From: Acidimicrobiaceae bacterium
Lineage (GTDB): Bacteria > Actinomycetota > Acidimicrobiia > Acidimicrobiales > RAAP-2
Assembly (NCBI GenBank): GCA_013044405.1
Contig: JABEUR010000039.1
Location: 1-35,054 of the forward strand
Direction of reading: 5' to 3'
DNA: 35,054 nt
Shown: positions 15,808 through 24,700 of the stretch, in pieces
Position numbering within the stretch: position 1 is the stretch's first letter
Layout: each line of letters begins with the position of its first letter
Made by a program: the position numbers and the translations under genes
Notes under the pieces: generated by a model
The model's database searches: none
What the model was told of the DNA's origin: nothing
The model's input: the letters and a program-made list of their open reading frames with translations, nothing else

Positions 15808-16140
15808 ATGGGTGCTTTTACTGGGGGGTTGCGTCGTCTCAACGACCCGCCAATCCTGATACTGGCGAGTTTGGCGTCTGGCCCCAAACATGGACACGCC
15901 CTGTCCAAAGACGTCCAACAGTTCGCGGGGGTGCAGTTGAGTCCGGGCACCCTCTACGGTGCGATCACTCGCCTGGAGGAGCTTGGACTGATTGAGGCGC
16001 TGGCGGTCGAGGAGCGCCGCCGTCCCTATCGCATCACCCAGAGTGGCGCCGCGGCTCTCGCGAGCGCCGCCGCCGACATGCGTCGTATTGCGGACGTGAG
16101 CGAGCACCGTCTTGGTCGAACCCCACGGGTGGCCCTGTGA
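15808..16140 (+). CDS. PadR-family transcriptional regulator
   Basis: A 110-residue winged-helix repressor: LILASLASGPKHGHALSKDVQQFAGVQLSPGTLYGAITRLEELGLIEAL is the classic PadR HTH, with wing EERRRPYRITQSG and a short C-terminal dimerisation helix, i.e. the short subfamily. The ATG abuts the 18-bp palindrome and no ribosome-binding site fits, so the mRNA is probably leaderless. Its stop overlaps the GTG of the next gene (GTGA), a membrane protein that is the likely regulated partner. Confidence 0.93.
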   Translation: MGAFTGGLRRLNDPPILILASLASGPKHGHALSKDVQQFAGVQLSPGTLYGAITRLEELGLIEALAVEERRRPYRITQSGAAALASAAADMRRIADVSEHRLGRTPRVAL

Positions 16141-17087
16141 GTCGCCGTGGTGAGTTCGATAGTCTGCTCCGCTGGTATCCCCGAGCATGGCGCGAGCGCT
16201 ACGCGCAGGAGTTTGTCAGCTACCTCGAGGACACGCTCTGCGGTGCAGCACCCACGAGGCGCTTTCGCGCGTCGATTGCCCTGGCGGGCCTGCGCGAGAG
16301 GAGTCACGATCTGGGATTGGTCGGAACACGGCGCTCTGCGTCCGACCAGACTCGTGCGGGCTCGCTGGTCGTCCTCGGATCATGGTCGCTCATGGTGGTC
16401 GCCGGATCGGTACTGGTCAAGACAGCCGAGCATTTCGCCGCGGCCATGCCGCCTTCCGCGAGGTCCGGGGCACAGTTGGCCTATGACGCCATCGCCGCGG
16501 CCGCCGTGATCGCCGCGGCCTTCTTCGTGGCGGGAGCCCTGATCGTTGTTCCGTCGTTCTTTCGATTTATCCGCAGTGGCGGCTGGGTGGGCGTGAGGAC
16601 CAACGTCTTGCGATCGCTCTTCGCACTGGCCCTCACCACGACGGGACTGCTCGCACTGGCATCTTGGGCACATCACCTGACCGCGCACCAACGCAACGGT
16701 GGGGATCCTTGGTACTCAGGGATAGTCCTCACCTTCGCACTCATAGCAGTGGCGACGGTGGCACTCTGGACGTTGAGTGTCTTCGACGTCGTTCGCCGAC
16801 TCGAACTCACCTCGCGAGTGCTTCGCATTGAATCGACGTTCGCGCAAGGCGTGGCAGCAATGGTGATCGCGATCAGTGTCGCCGCCGGGGTCTGGTGGCA
16901 CCAGGTCGGGGAGCACGCACCGTGGTTTCTTCAAGGTAGCCCCCATGGCGCCTCGGCGTCGCCGATCACCCTCCCTTTGATCCTGGTCGGATCGGCGATG
17001 GCGGTCTCTTCATTGCTCGCCATGCTGGGGGTTCTTCGGATCGTCAGTGCCCAGCACCGGCTCGAAGCGGCTGCGCGCGCGCACTGA
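16137..17087 (+). CDS. PadR-linked multipass membrane protein
   Basis: A 316-residue protein with an N-terminal cytosolic helix region SLLRWYPRAWRERYAQEFVSYLEDTL, typical of proteins coded after PadR regulators in Actinobacteria, followed by five or six membrane helices (about 83-103, 125-150, 165-185, 205-225, 240-260, 285-305). No catalytic or transporter motif is visible. It starts on GTG in a GTGA overlap with padR, so the two are co-translated. Function unknown; a membrane stress component controlled by PadR is a reasonable inference. Confidence 0.8.
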   Translation: MSRRGEFDSLLRWYPRAWRERYAQEFVSYLEDTLCGAAPTRRFRASIALAGLRERSHDLGLVGTRRSASDQTRAGSLVVLGSWSLMVVAGSVLVKTAEHFAAAMPPSARSGAQLAYDAIAAAAVIAAAFFVAGALIVVPSFFRFIRSGGWVGVRTNVLRSLFALALTTTGLLALASWAHHLTAHQRNGGDPWYSGIVLTFALIAVATVALWTLSVFDVVRRLELTSRVLRIESTFAQGVAAMVIAISVAAGVWWHQVGEHAPWFLQGSPHGASASPITLPLILVGSAMAVSSLLAMLGVLRIVSAQHRLEAAARAH

Positions 17088-17100
17088 GTCTGGCGCGCGC
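17075..17100. terminator. GC stem-loop over the stop codon of the PadR operon
   Basis: Eight-bp arms GCGCGCGC (17075-17082 and 17093-17100) with a 10-nt loop that contains the TGA stop. No T-run. Likely an end-of-operon structure, though alternating GC also arises by chance in GC-rich DNA. Confidence 0.35.
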
Positions 17101-17129
17101 TGGCACGCCGCGGGTATACCGTGAGGGTC

Positions 17130-17381
17130 ATGTGTCGAAACATCACCATTCTTCGAGGACTCGAGCCTCCGGCCACCGACGTCGAGATCGAGGACGCCGC
17201 CCGACAGTTCATTCGAAAGGTTGCGGGCATCCAGTCTGCATCGTTGATGCGTCGACCCGACGTCCAGGCGGCAATTCAGTTGGTCGCCGATGCCACCCGC
17301 TCATTGATCGTGACCCTCCCGCCACGACGAACTGCGCCGCCTGGTCCGCCGCAGCGTTGGCGATCACCAGATGACGAGTGA
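17130..17381 (+). CDS. DUF2277-family protein
   Basis: Small soluble protein (83 residues) beginning MCRNITILRGLEPPATDVEIEDAA, the characteristic start of DUF2277, with QFIRKVAG and a Pro/Arg-rich tail (LPPRRTAPPGPPQRW). Starting at ATG 17130 gives the family's MCRNI N-terminus; GTG 17121 is an in-frame alternative. TATACC (17115-17120) is a possible -10. Function of the family is unknown. It lies 42 bp after the PadR-linked membrane protein. Confidence 0.85.
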   Translation: MCRNITILRGLEPPATDVEIEDAARQFIRKVAGIQSASLMRRPDVQAAIQLVADATRSLIVTLPPRRTAPPGPPQRWRSPDDE

Positions 17382-17434
17382 AGATCGTCCATTCTCTTGG
17401 TCAGACAGGTCCGACGATGACCGCCGGGTCGCAC

Positions 17435-18883
17435 TCAGCCTTCAGTGAGGGTTCCGCCCGGGACGATCGCGAGTTCGGCGTGGTTCAGGTGGACTTCGTG
17501 GTCGCTGATCGCCTCGGGAATAAAGATCGACGCCACGACTGCGACGAGGGTGCACGCGGCGAGGAAGATGAAGCCGTGGACGTAGCCCGACTGAGCCGGT
17601 GCGCCAATGGGCAACATCCGCGACGTCACAATGCTCGACATGACACCGGCCCCCACGGCGCCACCGATCGTTCGAATGTTGGCGTTCATGCCGCTGGCGA
17701 CGCCCGTCTGTGACGCAGGGACCGCGCGCACGATCAGGTTCGACATCGCAGAGAAGGCGAGTCCGAGTCCGATGCCGAGCAGGGCGCTGGCCAAGTAGAC
17801 CTCCGTACTGGTCGAGTGGGCGAGTGCGAGCATGCCGTATCCACCTGCCGAAACCGCCGATCCGACGAGCACCGCGGATTTGGAGCCGAATCGGTTGGCG
17901 ATCTTGCCCGAGTAGAGACCGACGAAGAACATTCCTGCAGTCATCGGGAGCAAAAAGACTCCAGACGCAACGGTACTGGCTGTGAATCCGTAGCCGGCGG
18001 CGCGCGGGGTCTGGACGAACTCCGGGAGGAACGCCATAATCGAGTACATCCCGATTCCGAAGAGGAAGGCGACCAGATTGTTCGTCCATACGGCCGGGAT
18101 TCGCATCATCTTCATGTCCACCACCGGATCGTCCACCTTTAGCTCGACGACGACCCAAACCACGAGCAAGATCAGCCCGAGCGCACCCAATCCGACGGTC
18201 TTGGTCGAGGTCCAACCCCACGAGGGAGCTTCGCTCACCGCCACCAGAAGTGCAATCAGCCACGCCGACAAGAGCAGGGCCGCCGAGATGCTGATGCGTC
18301 CACTGGAGCGCTCAGGCGACTCGGGAACCAAGAAGTACGTGAGCACCGCCGCGATCGACGTCATGACGAGGGGAATCCAGAACAGCCAGTGGATCCCCAG
18401 ATGTTGGAGTATCGGTCCCGCGATGATGAGGCCGACGCCGCCGCCCACCGCGGTCATCGCCGCGATCGTCCCGATTGCCGAGGCGAGTCGTTCTCGAGGG
18501 AACTCGTCGCGAATGATGCCAAAGGCGAGGGGCATGACACCGCCACCGATACCTTGCACCGCACGGCCGATGATGAGCACCGTTACCGAATGTGCGAGTG
18601 CGGCGATCACTGAGCCCAGTGAAAGGGCCACGAGCGTCGCGACCATGACGTGCTCCTTGCCCAGGATGTCTCCGATCCGGCCCATGATCGGTGTGAAGAT
18701 CGAGGCCGATAGAAGATACGCGGTGACGACCCAGGTGACCGTGTTCTGGGTGGTGTGCATGCTGACTTGGATCGTGGTCAATGCCGGGATCACGAGCGAC
18801 TGCAAGAGGGCGTAGGCGGAGACGCCAAGAACGAGTACACCGAAGGTGACACGGTAATTGGCCCGATCGAGGGGTGTGGTCAT
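17435..18883 (-). CDS. DHA2-family MFS exporter
   Basis: Proton-driven exporter of 482 residues with about 14 membrane helices. Visible signatures: VTAYLLSASIFTPIMGRIGDILGKEHVM (helix 2 and loop 2-3 motif A), GRAVQGIGGGVMPLAFGIIRDEFPRER, and GGGVGLIIAGPI in helix 5. ATG has only a GAGGAA about 11 nt upstream. It is divergent from the ABC ATPase at 19066, sharing a 182-bp control region. Substrate not predictable. Confidence 0.9.
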   Translation of the reverse strand: MTTPLDRANYRVTFGVLVLGVSAYALLQSLVIPALTTIQVSMHTTQNTVTWVVTAYLLSASIFTPIMGRIGDILGKEHVMVATLVALSLGSVIAALAHSVTVLIIGRAVQGIGGGVMPLAFGIIRDEFPRERLASAIGTIAAMTAVGGGVGLIIAGPILQHLGIHWLFWIPLVMTSIAAVLTYFLVPESPERSSGRISISAALLLSAWLIALLVAVSEAPSWGWTSTKTVGLGALGLILLVVWVVVELKVDDPVVDMKMMRIPAVWTNNLVAFLFGIGMYSIMAFLPEFVQTPRAAGYGFTASTVASGVFLLPMTAGMFFVGLYSGKIANRFGSKSAVLVGSAVSAGGYGMLALAHSTSTEVYLASALLGIGLGLAFSAMSNLIVRAVPASQTGVASGMNANIRTIGGAVGAGVMSSIVTSRMLPIGAPAQSGYVHGFIFLAACTLVAVVASIFIPEAISDHEVHLNHAELAIVPGGTLTEG

Positions 18884-19052
18884 CGACGAGAGTTCCTCAA
18901 CTAGTAAGAGTTCACCGTACTGGTCGGGCCGGAATTGTCGAGCATCGGAGTCGAGATTCGACGAGCCGACAGGGTTTGGATCGACGCCGTCGAGGTGAGT
19001 GATTCTTACCTGGTTCTTGTGGAGCCATCAATCTGCGTTCACGTGGTCGGCG

Positions 19053-19058
19053 TAACTT
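19053..19058 (+). promoter_or_regulatory. Leaderless-type -10 element for the ABC exporter operon
   Basis: TAACTT (TANNNT), 7 nt before ATG 19066, with no ribosome-binding site in between. GTTCAC flanks it at 19037-19042 and 19060-19065. Confidence 0.4.
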
Positions 19059-19065
19059 TGTTCAC

Positions 19066-19968
19066 ATGATCGAAGCCCGAGGACTGTCGAAACGATTTGG
19101 TGATGTCTTGGCGGTCGACGACCTGACCTTCGATGTCCAACCGGGTCGCGTGACCGGCTTCCTCGGACCCAACGGATCGGGTAAGTCCACCACGATGGCC
19201 ATGATCATGGGTTTGGACCATGCGACGAGCGGCTCGGTGAAGATCTTGGGTAAGCAGTACCACGAACTGCGCTGGCCCCTGCGCGAGGTCGGGGCGCTGC
19301 TCGAGGCGCGGGCGATCCATCCGGGCCGATCGGCCCGCTCGCACCTCTGGTCGCTCGCCCAGTACAACTCAATTCCCAAGACCCGAGTCGACGAGGTGCT
19401 CGATCGGGTCGGTTTGATCGACGTCGCGAACAAGCGGGTCGGCAAGTTCTCACTGGGTATGGGCCAGCGCCTCGGCATCGCCGCAGCGCTCCTGGGCGAT
19501 CCCGCCGTCGTACTGCTCGACGAGCCGGTCAATGGTCTCGATCCTGAAGGCATCCGATGGACCCGGACTCTGTGCAAGTCGCTCGCCGCCGAAGGTCGCA
19601 CGGTCTTTCTCTCGAGCCACCTCATGGCCGAGATGGCCCTGACCGCTGACCAGCTGGTGGTCATCGGAAAAGGTCGGCTCATCGCCGAGATGCCGGTCGC
19701 GGAGTTCGTGGCCCACAGCACGGGGAACTCCTATCGGGTCCGGGTCTCGTCACCAGAAGCGCTCATGACGGTGCTCGAAGGGGCCAACGGCGAGGTCGTG
19801 CTCAGTGCGGATGGCTCCCTGCTCGTCTCGGGTCTGGACGCGAAGACCATTGGCGACCTCGCACTTTCGTTAGGCGTTGCCGTTTACGAGCTGACTGCCC
19901 AGGCCTCCTTGGAGGACGCCTTCATGGAGATGACCGGTTCATCAGTCGAATATCGAGGAGTGTCGTGA
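19066..19968 (+). CDS. ABC transporter ATP-binding protein (ABC-2 exporter type)
   Basis: A 300-residue ATPase with Walker A GPNGSGKS (34-41), signature FSLGMGQR (128-135, in place of LSGGQ), Walker B VVLLDEP (148-154), and the H-loop His in LSSHLM. After the roughly 215-residue ATPase core comes the C-terminal extension usual for DrrA/CcmA-like exporters. FSLGMGQR is common in bacitracin/lantibiotic-type BcrA ATPases. Its stop overlaps the permease GTG. Probably exports or extrudes a peptide, drug or lipid; specificity is unknown. Confidence 0.92.
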   Translation: MIEARGLSKRFGDVLAVDDLTFDVQPGRVTGFLGPNGSGKSTTMAMIMGLDHATSGSVKILGKQYHELRWPLREVGALLEARAIHPGRSARSHLWSLAQYNSIPKTRVDEVLDRVGLIDVANKRVGKFSLGMGQRLGIAAALLGDPAVVLLDEPVNGLDPEGIRWTRTLCKSLAAEGRTVFLSSHLMAEMALTADQLVVIGKGRLIAEMPVAEFVAHSTGNSYRVRVSSPEALMTVLEGANGEVVLSADGSLLVSGLDAKTIGDLALSLGVAVYELTAQASLEDAFMEMTGSSVEYRGVS

Positions 19969-20783
19969 GCACCGTCACCGCTGAACATCAATGGACCATT
20001 GACGAACCGTCTGGACGGGCAGGTCTTCGCCAAGCGGTCTCGGCCGAGTGGACCAAGTTCTGGTCGGTGCGATCGACGTCGTGGAGCCTGATTGCCTTGT
20101 TACTCGCGACCATCGGTCTGGGGATCCTCTCGACCCACGCACTCAGCACGGGTCCGGCGACGATCGATCCGATTCGAAGGATCTTCGTCGGCTTTAACTT
20201 GGGTCAGTTCGCGATCGGGGTCCTGGGGGTCCTCTACATCAGTGCCGAGTACGGCACGGGCCAGATTCGCTCGACCCTCTCAGTGATGCCGCGCCGATCC
20301 GTGGTGGTCGGCGCCAAAGCGATCGTCATGGGCGGCGTTGGTCTGGTCGTGGGCGAAGTCCTGTCGTTCGTCACCTTTTTCGTGGGCGACGCGGTCCTCT
20401 CCGGATCAGCGTCGCACGTGGCCTTCGGTGCTCCTGGCGTGCTGCGCGTACTGATCGAGAGTGGACTGTACCTGGCACTGCTCGGTTTGATCGGTCTCGG
20501 TATCGCGACCATCCTGCACAACTCCGCTGGCTCGATTGCTACCTTCGCCGGCGCGGTGCTGGTTCTCACCCTGCTGGTCAGTGCGATGCCCACCTTCATC
20601 ATCCATGCGGTGAGTCGCTTCCTGCCGGCCAATATCGGCCAAACGGTCTTCGCCTTGAGCGCACCACCGCGATTCGCCACGATACCCGTCTTCAGTCCAC
20701 TCACCGGTCTGATCGTTCTGGCCGTTTACGCCGTGGTGTTGCTCGCGGCGGGAAGTTTCTTGATGTCTCGTCGAGATACCTGA
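19965..20783 (+). CDS. ABC-2-type permease
   Basis: Membrane partner of the preceding ATPase: 272 residues with an N-terminal cytosolic stretch QAVSAEWTKFWSVRSTSW typical of BcrB/ABC2_membrane_3-type permeases, then six hydrophobic segments (about 42-62, 78-98, 120-142, 165-190, 195-218, 248-268). GTG lies in a GTGA overlap with the ATPase gene, so the two subunits are co-translated. Confidence 0.9.
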   Translation: MSTVTAEHQWTIDEPSGRAGLRQAVSAEWTKFWSVRSTSWSLIALLLATIGLGILSTHALSTGPATIDPIRRIFVGFNLGQFAIGVLGVLYISAEYGTGQIRSTLSVMPRRSVVVGAKAIVMGGVGLVVGEVLSFVTFFVGDAVLSGSASHVAFGAPGVLRVLIESGLYLALLGLIGLGIATILHNSAGSIATFAGAVLVLTLLVSAMPTFIIHAVSRFLPANIGQTVFALSAPPRFATIPVFSPLTGLIVLAVYAVVLLAAGSFLMSRRDT

Positions 20784-20820
20784 TCGGGCTCTTGTCGAGC
20801 AGCAGAGGAAGTGTCGAGTC

Positions 20821-20839
20821 CCAGTCGTAGAGCGACTGG
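20821..20839. repeat. Intercistronic hairpin before the SHOCT gene
   Basis: CCAGTCG-TAGAG-CGACTGG, perfect 7-bp stem with 5-nt loop, in the 77-bp gap after the permease stop. Could be an attenuating or processing structure; no T-run. Confidence 0.35.
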
Positions 20840-20860
20840 TAGAAGAAAGGTTGGTAAGCG

Positions 20861-21172
20861 ATGCCACCACTATCGCAAGACCCCCCGTATTTTACGAGAT
20901 TCCGTGGCCCCGGCGGGATGCATCAGTTCATGAACGGCCCACGTGGCCTGTTCATGGCGTTCGTGTTCTTCACGTTCCTCGTAGTGGTGGGTGTCGCCAT
21001 TATCTCGTTTCTGCGCCGGCGCGACCACCATCAGCATGGAGCGTCGCGAGCCTTCGCTGGCGCGGCGGGCGCAGTGTCCACGGCGCAACAACTGCTCGAT
21101 GAACGATTCGCCCGAGGTGAGATCGACGTCGAAGAGTTCAAGACCCGTCGAGGTCTCCTGCAGGGTCTCTGA
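20861..21172 (+). CDS. Small SHOCT-domain membrane protein
   Basis: A 103-residue protein with one membrane helix (FMAFVFFTFLVVVGVAIISFL, about 31-52) and a C-terminal SHOCT motif (QQLLDERFARGEIDVEEFKTRRGLL). SHOCT proteins are short, of unknown function, and often found at the ends of transporter or stress operons. AAAGG lies upstream of the ATG. Separate from the ABC genes by 77 bp that hold a hairpin, and followed by a strong terminator-like stem. Confidence 0.8.
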   Translation: MPPLSQDPPYFTRFRGPGGMHQFMNGPRGLFMAFVFFTFLVVVGVAIISFLRRRDHHQHGASRAFAGAAGAVSTAQQLLDERFARGEIDVEEFKTRRGLLQGL

Positions 21173-21219
21173 GGGCCAAACCCACGTACCGCGCCCTTGT
21201 TGGCGTTGGAGTGGTGAGT

Positions 21220-21253
21220 ACTGCCGGTCGCCGACTCCACGGCGGCCGGCAGT
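21220..21253. terminator. 14-bp stem-loop after the SHOCT gene
   Basis: Left arm 21220-21233 pairs with 21240-21253 over 14 bp (one G-U wobble in RNA), 6-nt loop. It lies 48 bp after the SHOCT stop. No T-run follows, but the stem is the strongest in this region. Confidence 0.5.
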
Positions 21254-21710
21254 CCAATTCGAGGTTGGCAATCCGCTGACGACCTAGGTGCACTCGGCGC
21301 GTTTAATTTTCCGGTGACCCTCGCCGCGCGGTGACGTTCGATCGGAGTCGCCGGGTGCCCGCACTCGTGGAGATCTCCACGTCGCGCGCTCGTTGATCAG
21401 TTCATCGACTCGCGGTTCAGCCTCGGGTGCAGCGCGGCCGCGGGCTTCGTGGTTCCAGGGCACATCAAGCAGAGCGAGAGTTGCGCGGCTCTGATGCCGT
21501 GTTCAGACGCCCTGGGGCGAGGTCGGCTGCGCAACAACTGAGGGAGTTCTCAGGTCGATCCATGCGTCCAGCGCGCTCGGCTCGAAGATACCAACTGACC
21601 TCACGGCCTCCCCACCCCCAAGTTGGCACGCGGACGCAAATTTCGAATGAAATCCTCTCCATAATCCCTTAACCTTGGCCCAGGTCGAGTGGAGTCACCT
21701 GGGGGTAGGT
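21254..21710. other. Gene-free region before the cyclase operon
   Basis: About 450 bp. The only ORFs are short and Arg-rich without ribosome-binding sites. CATAAT (21660-21665) is a fair -10 for the cyclase operon and would give a 5' leader of about 39 nt before GTG 21711. No -35 stands out. Confidence 0.35.
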
Positions 21711-24700
21711 GTGGAGACTGGCGGTCTGGACGCTTCCTCGCAGCCAGCGCGAGTGGTGCTGGCCCCGCCGACGGGGCTCGCATTTCTGTCCGTCTTCTTC
21801 AGCGACATCGTGGGCTCAACCGAGTTGCGCGCCCGCCACGGGGACGCGCGGGCCGATCAGTGGCATGGCGAAGTCGACGTGATGACCCGCGAAGTGGTCG
21901 AACAGTTTCGCGGAAGCGTGGTCAAGGGTCTGGGCGACGGACTCATGGCGACGTTTCGGGTACCGACTGAGGCGGTGAAGGCGGCGATCGTGGTCCAGCA
22001 GAGCATTGCGCGGCGCAACCGTCGAGCCGCGGTCCCACTTCTGGTGCGCATCGGCATCGCCGCGGGGGAGGTCGACGTCACCGACGATGACGTTTTTGGC
22101 TACGCAGTGAATGAAGCCGCTCGTTTCTGTGCGGCCGCGGGGGCCGGATCGATTCTGGTCGGAGAGATCGCCGCCATCTCCGCACGACGAGCTGACGTCA
22201 CATTCGGAGACCCGGTCATGGTGGCCATTACTCCTGCTGCCCCAGCGGCGACGGCGATGCCCGTCGTCTTCGACCTTGGCGGAGACGTGAAGATTCCTCT
22301 CCCGAGCCCTTTGGAGAAAGCGAATCTCGGCGGTCACTTCGTCGGTCGACAGAGCCAGCTCGAAGCGCTCATGGCATGCTGGCAACATGCTCGATCGGGC
22401 GAAGTGCACGTGGGGGTGCTGATTGGTGAGCCGGGACTGGGTAAATCAAGCCTTCTAGGAACATTCGCAAAAATGGTATCGAGTGATTCGGCGTTTGTGC
22501 TCTACGGGCGCTGTGATGAGCGTTCGTCAGCTCCCTATCAGCCATTCATCGATGCTCTGGTCCACTTCGTGGAGAACTGTCCGCCCGACGACCTTCGATC
22601 CTCGTTGGGTCCGACCGCTGGCGAGATCGACCGCCTCGTTCCCAGACTCGCCGAGCGGCTCGGCGTTCCATCCCCAGCGCGCTCCTCAGACCCCGAGTCC
22701 GAGCGATGGCGACTGCAGGACGCGATGGTGTCGGCGATACGTCGCCTGAGTTCGTACGAACCGGTCGTGCTCATCCTTGACGACCTGCACTGGGCGGGGG
22801 CAACCACCATTGATCTGCTCGAACGCTTGTTGCGCATCGCGATTCGCGATCGGATCTTGATCGTCTTGGCATCACGACCATGGGACCCAGAAAGTGACCC
22901 GCACGTCGGTCAGTTGCTGGCCGACCGCCACCGGCTCCTCCAACCGGTGACCGACGTCCTGCTTGACGGCCTCGCACGCCACGAGGTGATGGATCTCGCG
23001 CTGGAGTGGAAGGGCCGAGCCGATATCGAGGGTGAGCAGATCGACGAACTCTGGCACATCACTTCGGGCAATCCACTCTTCGTCTCGCAACTGCTGCGCA
23101 CTACGGGCGAGCACGAATTGATTCCGCGCGATCTGCCACAGGGAGTGATTGATGTCATTGAGCGACAATTGGAGCGGCACACGCCAGCGACGTTGGACCT
23201 GTTGCGGGTGGGATCGCTCATGGGACTTCAATTCGAGATCGTGGTGGCCGCGGCAGCGGCGGGGTTAAGCCGCTCGGTGGTCCTTGAATGCCTGGAAGAG
23301 GCGTCCCAATCGGGGGTGGTCGTGGCCCTTGACGGCTCCCCGCTTCGCTATGAGTTCGCGCATGCCCTGGTGCGTCGAGCCATTGCGAACCAACTGAGCC
23401 CGGGAAGACGTCGCGACCTCCACTCGCGTATCGCCCGGGCACTCGAGGCCGTCCCCGCCCTCCAACGTGATGAGAGAATCCATCAGTTGGCTCAGCACTG
23501 GTTCGAAGCTGGGGACTTGGGTGATCCGACCAAGGCAGTGACCGCTGGCTGCGCCGCCGCCGCCCTGGCCATGAGCCATTTCGCGCTAGCCGACGCCACT
23601 GAGTTGCTTGATCGGGTCGATCAGATTGCGCTGTACGTCGACGATGCGCGCACTTTGGCCGAAGCAGCGGTACTGCGCGCTGAGGTTGAGTGTCTGGCTG
23701 CTCGTCCCGAGGCCAGATCCCACCAGCTGCACGCGTGCGCCGTGGCAACTTCGCTCGGTGATCCGGCGTTGATGGCCCGAGCAGCACTCGCGCACTCGCG
23801 CAACTATTTCAGTGTCTACGGGTCCACCGATCAAGAGAGGGTGGCGGCACTGCGCGGCGCGCTGGACGTCTGTTCGTCCGAGCACCGCGCGACCCGGGCG
23901 CTGCTGCTTTCGAGGCTCGCCAACGAGACGACCTTCGATGCTTCTAGAGAGCGGGGTTTCGCACTCGTGGATGAGGCACTGTCCATCGCCAGAGAACTGG
24001 GCGATCCGGCGACTTTGGCGAGCGTGTTGAACCATCGTCAGTATGTACTGGGTGGCCCCGATTTCCTAGCGGTGAGGCTTCGAGAGGGCATGGAGTTGTG
24101 TTCGATCGCGCTCGAACAGAACGATCTCTTGTTGGAGCTTCACGGACGGCGGCGCCTATGCGCCTCGGCGACCGAGAACGCGGACATCGCTTTGGTCGAT
24201 GAGTGCATCGTCCGACTGAAGCAGATCAACGAACAGGTGGACCTACCAGCGGCCAAGTGGGAGATGGTGTCGGTCCAAGCAAGTCGCGCCATCGTCGCCG
24301 GTCGGTTGAAAGAGGCCGCTGCGCTGGTGAAGCGGGCCCTGGAGTTGGGCACAGGCGCTGGTCAGTCCGACGCCTTCGTCTTCGCTGGTGCGCAGCTGAT
24401 GCATCTCAACTATTTGAGGGGTCGCCTACCTTCGACAATGGATACGTTTCTCGACCTGACGCCGGTCGAAGTGACGACTCCGCTGGTCTCATGGGTGGCG
24501 CGTCAACTGCACCTTTCTGCTCGATTCGACGAGGCGCAGGTGTGGTGGGAGCGTGCTTTGAGCGCTGGACTCGAGTCTCAGGTCGACGTCGGAGTGAACG
24601 CTGGACTGGTACTGACGTCGTGGGCATATATGGCCGCGGTGAGTGAGCGCGATGACAGCGTCATCACGATGTTGCAACGCCGTCTTTGGGACTATCGCGA

